Shown here piece by piece: positions 48,501-58,796 of a DNA stretch of 64,000 nucleotides (within the stretch, counting starts at the first letter, position 1; every line of letters starts with the position of its first letter). Under the pieces are notes generated by a model, which made no database searches, was not told the DNA's origin, and worked only from the letters and a program-made list of their open reading frames with translations. The translations under genes were made by a program, and so were the position numbers. Source of the stretch: Clitoria ternatea (Eukaryota > Streptophyta > Magnoliopsida > Fabales > Fabaceae); assembly GCA_037962975.1 (NCBI GenBank), contig CM075675.1:108340718-108404717 (forward strand), written 5' to 3'.

Positions 48501-51050
48501 AAATCCGGCCTTCAGCAATTCCTCAGTTTGCTGACAAGCTGCTTTCTGTTTCTCTGGGCCCAATCGTCTTTTCTTTTGGGCCACAGGTTTTGTCTCTGGA
48601 TAGACAGAAAGTTTATGACAGCAGAATTCAGGGTCTATGCCTGGCATATCAGCTGCAGTCCATGCAAAGAGGTCTTTAAACTCTTGTAAGAGAGCCAGCA
48701 GTCGCTGCTCTATTTCAGTATCTAGCTTGTCATTGATATGGGTGATCTTTTCTGGAGAATCTCCCAAGACAATGTCCCTGGAATTTCCATCCGGTGTGGG
48801 CTTTGATGGGTTGAACGGATCAATGTTCAAATCCGCTCTAGGGTCCAGGTCGACAAGACTTACGGATTCAGCCGATGTTCCAGCATCATTAAGTTTCCTC
48901 TTTTTATTGGAGGCGTCCAGCTTTGTCATGTTGAGACTAAGGTTGTAGCAGTACCTAGCCATCTCTTGATCACCACGGATAGATGACACAGCATTATCCT
49001 TGTCAATGAACTTGATAAGGAGATGTGGGGTTGATACAACTGCTTCCATTGCATTCAGAGTAGGACGGCCTATGATGCCATTAAATGGTGATTTGACATC
49101 AATCACTAGCACCCGAGACCTAACCGTCCTGGCTCCTGGTTCGCCTTCAAACGAGATAAGGGTGTCAAGATACCCTTTAGTTAGTTGCTTTGCGCCATTG
49201 AAAGCTGTTAGTTCCTGCGTGTAAGGCTGTAAATCTGAGTCTTTAAAACCCATTCTTTCAAAGCAATTATAGAAAATAACATCGCAGGAACTTCCCTGGT
49301 CAACAAGGATTCTTCGGACGTCCTTGTTGGCGATCACAGCAGTGATGACTACAGCATCGTCACCACCAGGAACGGTTGGGCCAAAATCCTCGTCAGAGAA
49401 AGAGATTATGGGAGCCTCAATTCCTCCTCTGTAAGGGCGATTGTCTTTGACTTTCCCTTGCACAGATAGAATCATTCTGTGATGATTCTTACGGGCTGTA
49501 ATTGAAGCTCCTCCTCCAGCGAACCCTCCAGCAATCATGTCAATGACTTCACGTCGGCCCTGACGTTGTTGCTGGGGCATGCTGTCTTTCTGTGCTGCAT
49601 TATCGGTCATTACACCTTTTTGCTTCTCTGCAGCAGAGAACTTTCGAACCGGACTGGGATTGTTGTCATCCCCATCGTCGGGATCTCTTTCTCTTTTCTC
49701 ATTCCGTTCTACCCTGTCAAAGGATTTTTCTTTGAACAGGTATTGCTTCAATTTGCCTTCTCTAATTAGCGTCTCAACCGCGTTCTTTAGAGCTTGGCAT
49801 TCATCAGTGGAATGACCATTTTGTTCATGAAAATCACAGTACTTTCGTGAATTTCCTGGTCTTTTCATAGGGGCTGGTCTCCTGATGCCATATGTGCTGA
49901 AAACTGGCCATCCGACCTCTCTCAAAATCTGAGATGGTCTGGCAGATAACTGTGCATAATGGCTGAAGGAATTGACATGCCTTTCTCGAGGTCGAGGAGG
50001 GTGGTTATCCACCTTAGGATTGGTGAATGGCCTCTCCATGCGTTCTGACCTCGTCTTTTCCTTACCCTTCTGGGTTTGGGGAGATGGTGTTGGTGGCTTT
50101 TTCTTTGCAGCCATTGCCTCCAAGTGCATCTCTATGCTCACATACTTTGAGGCTTTTTTCCTGAACTCCTCAAAAGTTGCTGGGGGGCTCTTTGCTAATG
50201 AAAGAGCGAAAGCTGATCCTGGCTGCAATGCCTCAATTACGATATGCAGCTTGATAGATTCTGTGAGGTTAGGAACCAGAGCTGCTTCCTTATAAAACCT
50301 CTTCAAAAAATCTTTTAAGCCCTCAGTTTCACTTTGCTTAATCTGAGCCAAGGTATGAGACGTCTTGGGTACGTCTCTGGAGATGACAAAGTGGGTTTCA
50401 AAGGCAGCTGCCATTTCCGTCCAAGAATCTATGGATCCAGAAGGCAGGCCTTTAAACCACCCGAGGGCTTCCTCAGACAATGTTCGAGGGAACATTCGGC
50501 ACATCACGTCTTCATCAGCCCCCAAATACATGGCTTCAAACACATAAGCATCAAGGTGCTTAGTTGGATCAGTTTCACCATTATACTTTCCGATGGAAAG
50601 TGGTTGAGTGGTTTGAAGGTGCTTGGGGATGCTGATGCCCATAAGTCTCCTTGAAAAAGGAACCTTCAGATTGTAAGACAATGGGGGTGCTGTTGTTGAA
50701 TCTCTCTTCCTTCGGGAAGCTGCATCCTCAGAATCGCGAGTTTGTTCTCCCTCCTCAAACGTTGGGATCTTTGAGTACTGAAAAGTGGTGGACTTTTCAC
50801 CATCAGTTGTGTGGGGAGTGTTTCGCGTGCGAGATGACTCTTTATCATCGCTTTGCCTTTTTTCTCTTCGCAATTCAGCGAGTTCCCTCTGAAGTTGTTT
50901 GATCAACTCATCACGAGGATCAGGATCAGACACTGTTACTATCTTCTTTGAGCTGCCCCCATGAGAATCAAAGTTGAGTCTTCTGAAGGCGTTAGGATTG
51001 GTTCTGCCTTCAGCCTGATTTTCCATGAAGTCTTGTGCTTCGCCCTCCAT
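45579..51050 (-). CDS. Gag-Pol polyprotein of the Ty3/gypsy element
   Basis: A single open frame of 1823 residues without stop or frameshift. Gag lies at roughly 130-300, followed by a zinc-binding C-x2-H type motif at about 405-418. Protease has D-Q-G-S-S at 584-588. Reverse transcriptase spans about 830-1035 with Y-I-D-D at 975-978. A first RNase H region lies at about 1115-1235, then a second, complete RNase H with Y-V-D-G-S at 1253-1257, E1293, D1317 and D1367. Integrase has an HH-CC zinc finger (H1475, H1481 or H1482, C1514, C1517) and D1545, D1606 and E1642 as the catalytic triad. Protease before reverse transcriptase before integrase is the Ty3/gypsy order. Active-site residues are all present, so the element may be autonomous. 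Frames on the opposite strand are shadows. Confidence 0.97.
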   Translation of the reverse strand: MEGEAQDFMENQAEGRTNPNAFRRLNFDSHGGSSKKIVTVSDPDPRDELIKQLQRELAELRREKRQSDDKESSRTRNTPHTTDGEKSTTFQYSKIPTFEEGEQTRDSEDAASRRKRDSTTAPPLSYNLKVPFSRRLMGISIPKHLQTTQPLSIGKYNGETDPTKHLDAYVFEAMYLGADEDVMCRMFPRTLSEEALGWFKGLPSGSIDSWTEMAAAFETHFVISRDVPKTSHTLAQIKQSETEGLKDFLKRFYKEAALVPNLTESIKLHIVIEALQPGSAFALSLAKSPPATFEEFRKKASKYVSIEMHLEAMAAKKKPPTPSPQTQKGKEKTRSERMERPFTNPKVDNHPPRPRERHVNSFSHYAQLSARPSQILREVGWPVFSTYGIRRPAPMKRPGNSRKYCDFHEQNGHSTDECQALKNAVETLIREGKLKQYLFKEKSFDRVERNEKRERDPDDGDDNNPSPVRKFSAAEKQKGVMTDNAAQKDSMPQQQRQGRREVIDMIAGGFAGGGASITARKNHHRMILSVQGKVKDNRPYRGGIEAPIISFSDEDFGPTVPGGDDAVVITAVIANKDVRRILVDQGSSCDVIFYNCFERMGFKDSDLQPYTQELTAFNGAKQLTKGYLDTLISFEGEPGARTVRSRVLVIDVKSPFNGIIGRPTLNAMEAVVSTPHLLIKFIDKDNAVSSIRGDQEMARYCYNLSLNMTKLDASNKKRKLNDAGTSAESVSLVDLDPRADLNIDPFNPSKPTPDGNSRDIVLGDSPEKITHINDKLDTEIEQRLLALLQEFKDLFAWTAADMPGIDPEFCCHKLSVYPETKPVAQKKRRLGPEKQKAACQQTEELLKAGFIKEIRYSSWLSNVVMVPKSNGKWRMCIDYVDLNRCCPKDPYPLPNIDRMVDDSSGYQYLSFMDAYSGYNQIPMCEEDQEKTAFINDRGVFCYTVMPFGLKNAGATYQRMINKVFEGMHTKLVEVYIDDIIAKTPVGGDHIEDLRQVFTRLRQFNMRLNPMKCTFAVPAGKFLGFMLTQRGIEANPGKCQTILDMQSPKNLKEVQSLNGKVAALARFMPKMAHRSLPLYKILKKSKKFEWGQEQEKAFQELKEVLSKPPILTKPDPEDTLILYLAISDEALGVALIKETPDGQRPVYFTSKTLQGAEIRYQKIEKAALAVVWASRRLRPYFHAHPIIVRTDLPLRSVLIKPDLAGRMIKWSIELSEFDISYEPRSAIKAQVLADFIVEMTGTDPDYPRVHWTIYVDGSSNQRGSGAGVVLESDDGVHLEISLRFNFKTSNNQAEYEACLAELRAAIDIGASEATLCSDSQLVISQILGEYQAREPQLQLYLNCVKELTEKFSKVEFKHVPREENTRADILSRLASTKRPGSTTTLVQSTLTSPSIPLFPSLNAIMTDSLYGDTWMAPYIRYLADGQLPTDEKEKTRLRRELPYFTMIDGNLYRRALSVPYLICLKEDEVQGVMEEVHGGQSGHHAGGRSLMRKILRAGYWWPTMKQDSIDFVKKCDACQKFSNLHHTPAEELFTSAVPWPFYQWGLDILGPFPTAPGGIKYLIVGVDYFTKWIKAEPVVHITSARTRRFMYENIITRFRVPARIVTDNGTQFTDRKFTDLLEGLGITQIFSSVEHPQTNGQAEVANREVLKGLKKRLGEAKGGWTDQLCHVLWAYRTTPHSSTNESPYRLTYGVEAMIPVELQIASTRVKYFSEETNNANLASEMDVIQELREDAFIRDQAIKAKVALRYNKRVQSRTFNVGDLVLRKASIGNKFAHQGKLAPNWEGPYRVSEVTGKGSYRLENLDGTPIRNKWNTQNLRIYYS

Positions 51051-51097
51051 TGTGGATTACCTGCTCTGTCAAAGGATATGGGAATAACTTTATCGTG

Positions 51098-51115
51098 TCC
51101 CACCGGGCGTGCCAA
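51098..51115 (-). other. Primer-binding site
   Basis: Directly inside the 5' LTR the minus strand reads TTGGCACGCCCGGTGGGA. A TGG start matching a tRNA CCA end, one base in from the LTR, is the expected form. I could not assign the tRNA with confidence. Confidence 0.7.
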
Positions 51116-51845
51116 TGATCTGTCCTGGACCGGGGTCAATAGATCCGATCTCAAGCCAGTCACGAATAGTATGTCAATACCGTCTAGTAGACCGGATGTA
51201 TGTGTATCCGATGTATGTATCCGTTGTCCTTGGGTGAAGAAAGCGGATTGGGCGTCCTAGAGATCCTTTACACCGACCTAACGCGTTGAAGTGGGCGAAT
51301 GGTGGTGTCACCTGCAAAGATTCTCCGACGCTCAAGTCAGTGATTATATTCCAAGTAAGGAATGTATTCAGAGAGGCATCAGTCGTAAAAGAGCTGAAGA
51401 AGCCCCCTCTCTTCAATCATGAAGTGAGTTCATATACCTGATTGGCTCGATTAACGAGGACTCGTTGGTGGGAAACCACCAACTCCCATTAGCATTATTA
51501 TATTGCGCACTTACCTGCATGATTGGGTCAAGTGGCTATTTTATATTGAGCGTAGAGAATGTAGACTAGGATTAGGGAACAAGTTGACCATTCCCGTGAG
51601 CAAAATTTGGCTCGTAGTGTAGGGAATTATTGATCGATCCCTGTAGCAACAATCCTTGTCATTAGCACAGTGACGTGTGTATTGTCCGATGTCATGGTGT
51701 TATCCTGAACAACCGGTATAGGGAGAACGCCTGATACGGAATTACAGTTCGGATGTATACCGATGACACCGGTTACACGTAGATGTCTTATCAAAGACGT
51801 TGAAATATGTATAGAAGATCGGATACCGGTATTGAGACCGGATCA
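51116..51845 (-). repeat. 5' LTR of the retrotransposon
   Basis: 730 bp. On the minus strand a TATA-like TATAAAAT at 51545-51538, about 300 bp into the LTR, is a candidate promoter for the genomic RNA. It differs from the 3' LTR only at 51259 and 51473. Confidence 0.96.
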
Positions 51846-51850
51846 AAATC
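51846..51850. repeat. Target-site duplication, right copy
   Basis: AAATC, an exact match to 39987-39991. Confidence 0.93.
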
Positions 51851-51911
51851 TTACTCCTTCTTTCTTTTTAATTAATGTTTATTTCATTAATGGTAAATAG
51901 GTGAATTATCC

Positions 51912-52464
51912 GATATGGGAATAACACTTCTAATGTCAATATCAGTCTCACTTTTCTCTTATGTATTACACCGGTGTAGTGGGATCTAGTATCATCTCTC
52001 TCGCTTCGGCAGGAGTCTCTACCTCGATTCTTCAATAATCACATCGACCTTCACATTGTGGGATGAATGGTGGTGCCACTTACAAAGATTCTTCAATGCT
52101 CAAGTCAATCAAAGTGATTAATAACGAAGCTTAAACATGAGTATTACTTGTACCTTAATGAGTCATAAATGAGGAGTATTTGTAGCAATTAAGTCTTACG
52201 TGGTGGTGTTATGTTAGTATGAATCCATAAATTATAGGGAAAAGTTAACACACATAGACATGTCTGACATGCTTTACAAGTCGGTACTGGTGTACCCTCG
52301 ATAAATGACCAAGTTCGTTGCACAGTAGCGTACAGGGACTTCGAACATTAATGGGACATCCACCGGGGTGGTAACATCATTGTGTGTCCCACACGGGAAT
52401 ACACTTTGCTCGAGCTAGGGATAATCTGTTGTTGCAGATTAGGGTTGGTGTTTAGACCAAATCA
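51912..52464 (-). mobile_element. Decayed relative of the retrotransposon (leader plus LTR remnant)
   Basis: Just outside the young element the sequence GATATGGGAATAAC (51912-51925) repeats the internal leader of the young element (51075-51088). It is followed by LTR-like sequence including GAATGGTGGTG, CACTTACAAAGATTCTTC and CTCAAGTCAATC, each close to the young LTR, and ending TTTAGACCAAATCA where the young LTR ends GAGACCGGATCA. Order and orientation match, so this is probably the 5' part of an older cousin. No coding part remains. Confidence 0.6.
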
Positions 52465-52739
52465 TAAAGGTATTTTGATGAAAAACTAATTAATATTGTT
52501 AACTTTTTGACGAAATTCTTATATTAAAGGATAAATGTAGTGTGTTATAGGGGATCAATAATATCTTCCTCTAAGATCTTAATGAGCTCATGAGGAGGAT
52601 TACAAAGAACCACAAAACTATCCATGTTATTACAAGCTAAGTTGGTATATAATTATTCTACTCGCTTCTTTATACATGATATTAATTTATCAACATGCCT
52701 CCTAATGTTTTGTAACAAGCTTTGCCAAAACTTGCACCT

Positions 52740-53075
52740 TAAATATTAGCCTTTAATGGTCCATCGTGTTTATGAGCATTCATGATTAATGTATCTTATT
52801 TGATATCTTGTATGTTTAAATTGAAATCAAAGTATTTTGTAACTCCACAGTGTCCCTTAATTTAAAAAACATTTTTTATTTCAGTTTCAACCGGCCAACA
52901 AAGAAGAGAAGCAATAGTTTATTGATTTGAAAATGAGATAAAGACTATTTTTTCAACTGAGAAACACTATGGAGTTACAATATACTTTAATTTTAATCTA
53001 AATGAATGAGATTTAAAATATGATACGATAACTATGAATGTTCACGAACTTGTTTGACCATTAAAACCTAATCCA
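52740..53075. repeat. Long inverted repeat (foldback)
   Basis: The arm at about 52754-52853 (starting TAATGGTC, ending GTAACTCCACAGTGT) pairs with 52965-53063 read in reverse complement (TAATGGTC to GTAACTCCATAGTGT). Identity is around 70% by eye over 100 bases, and weaker pairing continues inward to a loop near 52900-52925. This could be a foldback transposon or a hairpin-forming small-RNA source. No coding content. Confidence 0.65.
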
Positions 53076-53235
53076 TGTTTCCTTAATGGTCATTCTTTAT
53101 TTGTTGGAAAACAATTGAAGAATATCTTAACACTCAAATTCTTGATGTGTAATTCATTTCCGCAGCAAGTTTAATGCCCTGATAGTGTGCACCTCATCTA
53201 TGTTATATATAAATTAACAGAAAACATATAAAATC

Positions 53236-53270
<35 letters not shown>

Positions 53271-54255
53271 ATTAACCTTAAAAAATTTAAAATTCGAGTC
53301 CACCTCTTAAGAGTATTTTTTTTTTAGGATTTTGTCTGTGAAATATTTTTTCTGATGTTAACTTTCCATCAAACCACCTCAAAGACATGTATAATTTTTC
53401 TGGCTTAAATATAAAATTAGCTCTTAAAAAGTTTTAAATTAGGATTAACCCCTTAAAACATTTCTTTTAGGATTTAACCTTCAAAATATTTCTTTTAACA
53501 ATAATATGTCTATCAAATAGTAATATATTATTATTAAAAAATGAATGATTAGTTATAAATTATAATCATATTAAATTTACATATCAATTAGCTATTGTAG
53601 TACACTAGCACGGTTCTGAAAATGACTCTTGATTTAGGAAATGTTGAAGTAAGAAAGAGGAGAATTCTTGGTGACAACAGATCATATATTTTTTTAATAT
53701 AAAAATGAATTTGATACGTTGAATTGAAAATTGACAAGGTAAATCAACTTGACACGTGTTAAAAACCCATCTAATCCCTATTCCATCATATATTTTTTAT
53801 GTAATTTATATTATATATATGTGTGTGATAATATTTAACTTAATATTTTATAAAGTTTATATTAATTAACCATTTAATATATTAACATAACTAAAAAGAT
53901 ATATTTAATTATTATCGTTTAATCATTGAAACAAACTGTAATATGACAAACTGTATTTATATATTAATGTACAATAAAGGGAGCAGAGAGAGGGAGGGAA
54001 AAAAAAGAAATATGAGATTAAATAAATGATTGGATAGATATAATAAAGAGATAAAGAAAAAATATTAATTCAAATGGTATATATATTTAATTTGTGATAT
54101 ATGTACTTGGTTGAATAAAAATGGAAGTTTGAAATTTTATATATCTTTATTGTATTCTTAATCTTTATATATTTTCATAAGCCGCCACCTTTGACAGATA
54201 ATAAGTCAATTAAAAACAGAAACATGACTTACTCCTTGTTCTGTTAAAGTGGCCT
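53076..54255. other. Intergenic DNA upstream of the O-methyltransferase gene
   Basis: AT-rich sequence with a (TA)n run at 53240-53267 and nothing else recognisable. The last few hundred bases are promoter-proximal to the gene starting at 54879. Confidence 0.55.
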
Positions 54256-54266
54256 ACCTACCTACC
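54256..54266 (+). promoter_or_regulatory. Two overlapping AC elements
   Basis: ACCTACC occurs at 54256-54262 and again, overlapping, at 54260-54266. This is the AC-I type site bound by MYB factors that switch on phenylpropanoid and lignin genes. It lies about 120 bp upstream of the presumed first exon end of the neighbouring methyltransferase gene, which fits that pathway. Confidence 0.6.
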
Positions 54267-54384
54267 CTCTCATTCACACTCCTACATAAAGAGTGCTGTG
54301 ATGAGTTAACCTTAATTCTATCATCACAAACTTGTGAACTTCTAAGCTCTCTCAACACTCTTCTTTGTTAAAACAACAACTTTG

Positions 54385-54874
54385 GTATGTATATGTATAT
54401 CTCTTTTGCATTACATTAGCAACCCTTTCACCTAACTGCTACAAACTGCATAATCATTAATTTCTATTACCTTATCTCGTGTAAAAATTTAAAAAGGCAA
54501 CATACTTTATTTTTTGTGACTTCCTTAGAAATGTTAAAATTAGTTGAGTTAGTTTAAAATATTCATCTTCTTATAAGTAAATGTTAAAAATGAAGAAGCA
54601 CTTACATTACATATCAAATTTTCCATGTGTTCTTACTTATCTGGTAAAGTTTTCTTCTGCTAAATAAATATTAGTAACAAAATATCCATTTTAAGTGATA
54701 TTCCCGAGAATCTGATACCAAACAAATCTCAAGGGGTAGACAATTATTATTTTCTTAAGCGGTAGAACATGCTTTTCAACATGTAGAATCTTTCTCTGTT
54801 TTCCTTATTCTGCTCTGAGTTTGGTGTGCTCTGCCTCTGATAAATTTTAGTGTCTTGTGTTGGTGGATTTTCAG
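54385..54874 (+). other. Predicted 5'-leader intron of the O-methyltransferase gene
   Basis: TTTG|GTATGT at 54385 and a TTTTCAG at 54874, four bases before the start codon, define a 490-bp leader intron. The intervening sequence has stops in every frame. This is inferred from splice motifs only. Confidence 0.5.
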
Positions 54875-54878
54875 AGAA

Positions 54879-56408
54879 ATGGGAGACATGAAAGATCCAT
54901 CAATTTACCGCAATCCAGTGATTTTGCAGAGTGAGGAGTTAACCAAGGTTTGAATATAAACTTTTGTGTTAAAAAATTTCATTGTTTTTCATTGATCATT
55001 GACATTAACATTGAATCATTGATGTGGGCAGTATATACTAGAGACTGCTGTTTACCCTAGAGAGCCTGAGCCTCTGAGAGAGCTGAGGGAAGCCACTAAT
55101 AACCACCCTTGGTAAGTTTTCTGTTTATTGTGGCTCTAAATTACACAGTTCATTTGAGACTAAAACTAGGGAGGCTTAAACTTTTTATTTATTGATATTC
55201 ATTATTCAGGAGCTTCATAGCTACTTTACCTGATGCTGCTCAGCTAATGAGTTTACTTTTGAAACTGACCAATCCCAAAAAGACTATTGAAGTCGGAGTT
55301 TTTACTGGTTACTCCCTTCTCCTCACTGCTCTCAACATTCCTGATGATGGAAAGGTTTGCATTTATAGTTCCCTTTAATTTCCATGCATATATAAAACAG
55401 TTTTGGTAAACTTCTTTGTAAGCACTTATACCAGAAGAAAATACAATAATTTAAGGTGGTAAATTTCTCAATCCTTTAAAAGCTCTCTTATTTCATTTCT
55501 TGTAACTCATGAGTTAGTTTCAACTTATGATAAAGGTTTACCTCTATGTATTTCCTTGTATTTTTTTCTTCCTAGAAGGGGTGCTTCCATAGAAGTTTAC
55601 CCTAACAAATTAGATTGCATCTTAGTTGATTCCTAGTTGGGGTACCCAGATATAGATTGTTGGTTATATGGAGTTCGATGATCATTTCTCAAATGAAACT
55701 CTATTTCCATAACCCAATTAGTAAACATGCAATAAATATTTTTTTTTAACTCATGAAATTTAACACTGTTTAAAATATTATCTAATTGTTAATGTTGATT
55801 TGTACATCATTCATAGTATCATTTAACTTTATTTATCTATAAAAAACTTACCTCTAACCAACTCAGTTAACTCTACCTGACAATATTTAATTGGCGTTGC
55901 AGATTACAGCCATAGATATTGACAGGAAGGCCTATGAAGTTGGATTACCAGTGATAAAAAAGGCAGGAGTGGAGCACAAGATCAATTTCATTGAATCTGC
56001 AGCTCTACCTGTTTTGGATAAACTACTTGAAGATGTAAGTAAGCATGCATGTTTATTTTATGAAACAGATGTATGTGCAGTTCAAATTAATAATGGAATT
56101 TGTACTGATTGGTGCAGCCGGCAAATGAAGGGTCATATGAGTTTGCATTCATTGATGCTGACAAAGAGAGCTATGTGGAGTACCATGAGAGGCTTATAAA
56201 GCTGGTGAAGGTTGGAGGGTTGCTTGTGTATGACAACACACTGTGGGGTGGACGTGTTGCATGGCCTGAAGACCAAGTCCCACCACACAGCAGATCAGGG
56301 AGGAAAGCAGCAATTGAATTCAACAAAAGAATCACAGAAGATTCTCGTGTTGAATTTGCTCTTACTTCTGTAGGGGATGGCCTCAACATTGTTAGGCGCA
56401 TTGCTTGA
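54879..56408 (+). CDS. Caffeoyl-CoA O-methyltransferase-like enzyme
   Basis: A class of S-adenosylmethionine and metal-dependent O-methyltransferase acting on catechol groups of phenylpropanoids or flavonoids, in the cytosol. Exons 54879-54947, 55032-55111, 55210-55354, 55903-56034 and 56118-56408 give 238 residues, the normal length. SAM binding: EVGVFTGYS (77-85) and AIDID (101-105). Metal binding: D155 in FIDADKE and D181-N182 in YDNTLWGG. YILETAVYPREPEPLRELRE is a family signature. It reads more like the CCoAOMT-like branch (Arabidopsis At4g26220 type, which accepts flavonoids and other phenolics) than lignin-type CCoAOMT, so the substrate is uncertain. AC elements upstream fit phenylpropanoid control. 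AATAAA follows at 56468-56473. Confidence 0.93.
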
Positions 56409-56467
56409 AACTTGCTTTCATTATTATATCACCAATTTACCCTTGTTAGGCTCATGCCACCTACCTC

Positions 56468-56473
56468 AATAAA
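56468..56473 (+). terminator. Poly(A) signal of the O-methyltransferase gene
   Basis: AATAAA, 60 bp past the stop codon, on the sense strand. Confidence 0.55.
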
Positions 56474-57419
56474 ATTGCACTTTCTTTTCCTCCTAATCTT
56501 TTGCTTAATTAATTTCTTGTTAAATTAATTCCATCCTCAATCTTTAAAAGAATCACAAAAGCATATAGGTATCCTCACTCGAATTCAAATAAGTTTCAAA
56601 AAATAATTATACAATTTTTTTAACAAACATTTAAATTAGTTATAAAGAAATTCAATACCTATTAATCTGATGGTCATTTACAAGATCCCTAGATATTAAA
56701 ATAAAGTCGCTCAAAATCGGGAGATTAGACACTCATTCATTAAAATAGATGGAATGAAAACATAATAGATAAAAAAAAACTTTTGTTTTTTAACAAATTA
56801 GGGAAGAAAATTTGGGGAAGAATAATGGAATTGGTGTTTGAAGAAGAATGATAGCAAATCATGGTTTTTTATATATAAAATTTATGGGTAAATTAAAAAT
56901 AATTTGGTGACGAAATTGATTTTGTAAAACCTATTTAATAATCATCTTCAAGGAAAGTAAACTAATAATGTAAATGTGACCCAAGTGTTGACTATAGTAC
57001 GTGTCGAGAACTGATTTCACAATCTACTTGATGTAACATAGTAATAAAAAATTACATATTAATATTTCTATACGTTACCTAATCTCATCTGATTTTAATA
57101 TAGCTTATTATTTTACTTCACGGGGATATTTGCATAAAAACAAATGTTTCACTATCAGATCGCGAGACGGCTTAATATACAATACTATACTTGGTAGTTG
57201 GTACATATAATAATTTATTCAGTTTGAGAAATAAAATTATTAAAAAAATAAAATTAATGATTAATATTTATTTTTTATTTTATTTAAGATAATTAAAACT
57301 CTGTTAAATTAATAATTCTTCTTTTTTCTTTTTGATCAACCTCAATCTGATTAGTCGCCTCCATAAATTATTTTATATATCATAATTTTAGTGGAAGAAT
57401 CAAGATTCATCAAAGTCAA

Positions 57420-57488
<69 letters not shown>

Positions 57489-58796
57489 TAGAGTAATAAA
57501 ATAAAAAAGTTTCAGATCTGGTATACAATTTAGGATGCCACACCCTTAAAAATAGTGCTAGTTCCCACTAGCCATCACATGATACAAATATTTTTATATT
57601 TGATTACCATCACAAGAGAGAGACACTTGAGTCTTCACCAACTTCTACCATTTACTAAGCTTGCCATGTTAAACAAACCAAATTCAGAAACTCATTCAAT
57701 TTTGTATGTATTTTTCCTCTTCCACTCATTTTCTCCTTATGAAATAATATAGCTAAAACAAAGTTAAGTTGTTTAAGTTTCAAGTTATTTCTAGTTAAGT
57801 TCTTTATTTTTTTTAATTTCATCTTTTACATTATACAATATTTTTAATATGATCATTTAAGATATTCCCTTACTTTTCTTTTTCTTCTTCCTCCTCCTAC
57901 ACCCCACGCGTTGCACCCTTCACCTTTTCAACCAGCACCACCTCTCCATCCCAACGCCTGACCCTTTAAGTAAGAAGCTTGTCCTACTATCAGTGGAGGG
58001 TAGCATCATGCGCGATGACAACAAAAGTTGATGCTATGTAAAGAAAATTTTTTATTCTCGTAAGATAATTTTATTACCTTTTATTAAACATAAAAATCTT
58101 GTATTCTCTTTAAATAAATCTGAGAATATAAAAAGATATTGTATATCAAAAACTACGTAAATATCAAGTATATCATAGCATTGAACAAATAAACAGCATA
58201 TCGTAGCACTACGTTCATGATTCAGTATCATAGCACTAATTTGTTGAAAGAAGAGATATAAAAAACGGACATAGTTATAACTACATAGATACATAAAAGA
58301 CAAAAATAAAACTTCTAAAACATTGCTAAAACATATTTTTTGAGTATAACTGAACCTTAAAGTCGTTAACCAGAATAAATAAAGTGAATTCGACCCAGTA
58401 ACACACAAGTCAGTCAACATGTATATACAACGGTGAGCCTGGGTTGTATGGCTAGCATACAACTGATTATTTTGAAGTGTATGAAATGAATATGGTGTTA
58501 ATGATCAGAAGAGTACGAATGTAGTATTTATCAGCTAAGTTCAATGAACATACAATACATTCGGTGAACATTTACAATGAAATATTCAGCTATGTGTAGA
58601 CGTCCTGAAATAGACATGTACCAAAAATGAGATGGTAAAACCTATACTCAACTCAATTTATACACAACAAATAAAAATAAAAAAATCACGTCCCATCTTT
58701 ATTCCTCAAATATTATGAACCTGAAAATCACGCATATATATGCAACAGCAAGACTATTTACGAGTGAGCATGTTGATATATGCAAGCAAATGAAAT
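56474..58796. other. Intergenic DNA left of the IST1-like gene
   Basis: No supported gene. It holds a (TA)n run at 57425-57485 of about 30 units. The minus-strand open stretch at 58052-58462 has no recognisable family and is skewed to Tyr, Phe and Ile, as expected of AT-rich non-coding DNA. The right end is the IST1-like 3' flank. Confidence 0.55.
57425..57485. repeat. (TA)n microsatellite
   Basis: About 30 uninterrupted TA dinucleotides. No other function is visible. Confidence 0.95.

Larger units (their letters stand above)
39992..51845 (-). mobile_element. Full-length Ty3/gypsy LTR retrotransposon, Tat/Retand type, young and apparently intact
   Basis: The element is 11,854 bp, oriented on the minus strand. 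Its 730-bp LTRs are 39992-40721 (3' LTR) and 51116-51845 (5' LTR), each starting TGATC and ending GATCA. A perfect target duplication AAATC flanks it (39987-39991 and 51846-51850). Order along the element: 5' LTR, primer-binding site, Gag-Pol, a spacer with tandem repeats, an antisense gene, polypurine tract, 3' LTR. Domain order protease, reverse transcriptase, RNase H, integrase defines Ty3/gypsy. A second RNase H-like domain and the antisense ORF between pol and the 3' LTR point to the Tat lineage. The LTRs differ at only two positions, so the insertion is recent. No stop or frameshift is seen in Gag-Pol. Confidence 0.97.

Noticed and set aside
48045..48689. 214-codon open frame on the plus strand inside pol
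   Set aside because: It is the antisense shadow of the reverse transcriptase region, with no family features of its own. Pol motifs on the minus strand explain the open reading.
58052..58462. 136-codon frame left of the IST1-like gene
   Set aside because: Rich in Tyr, Phe, Ile, Leu and Cys as expected from AT-rich DNA, with no motif, no splice context and no match I know.
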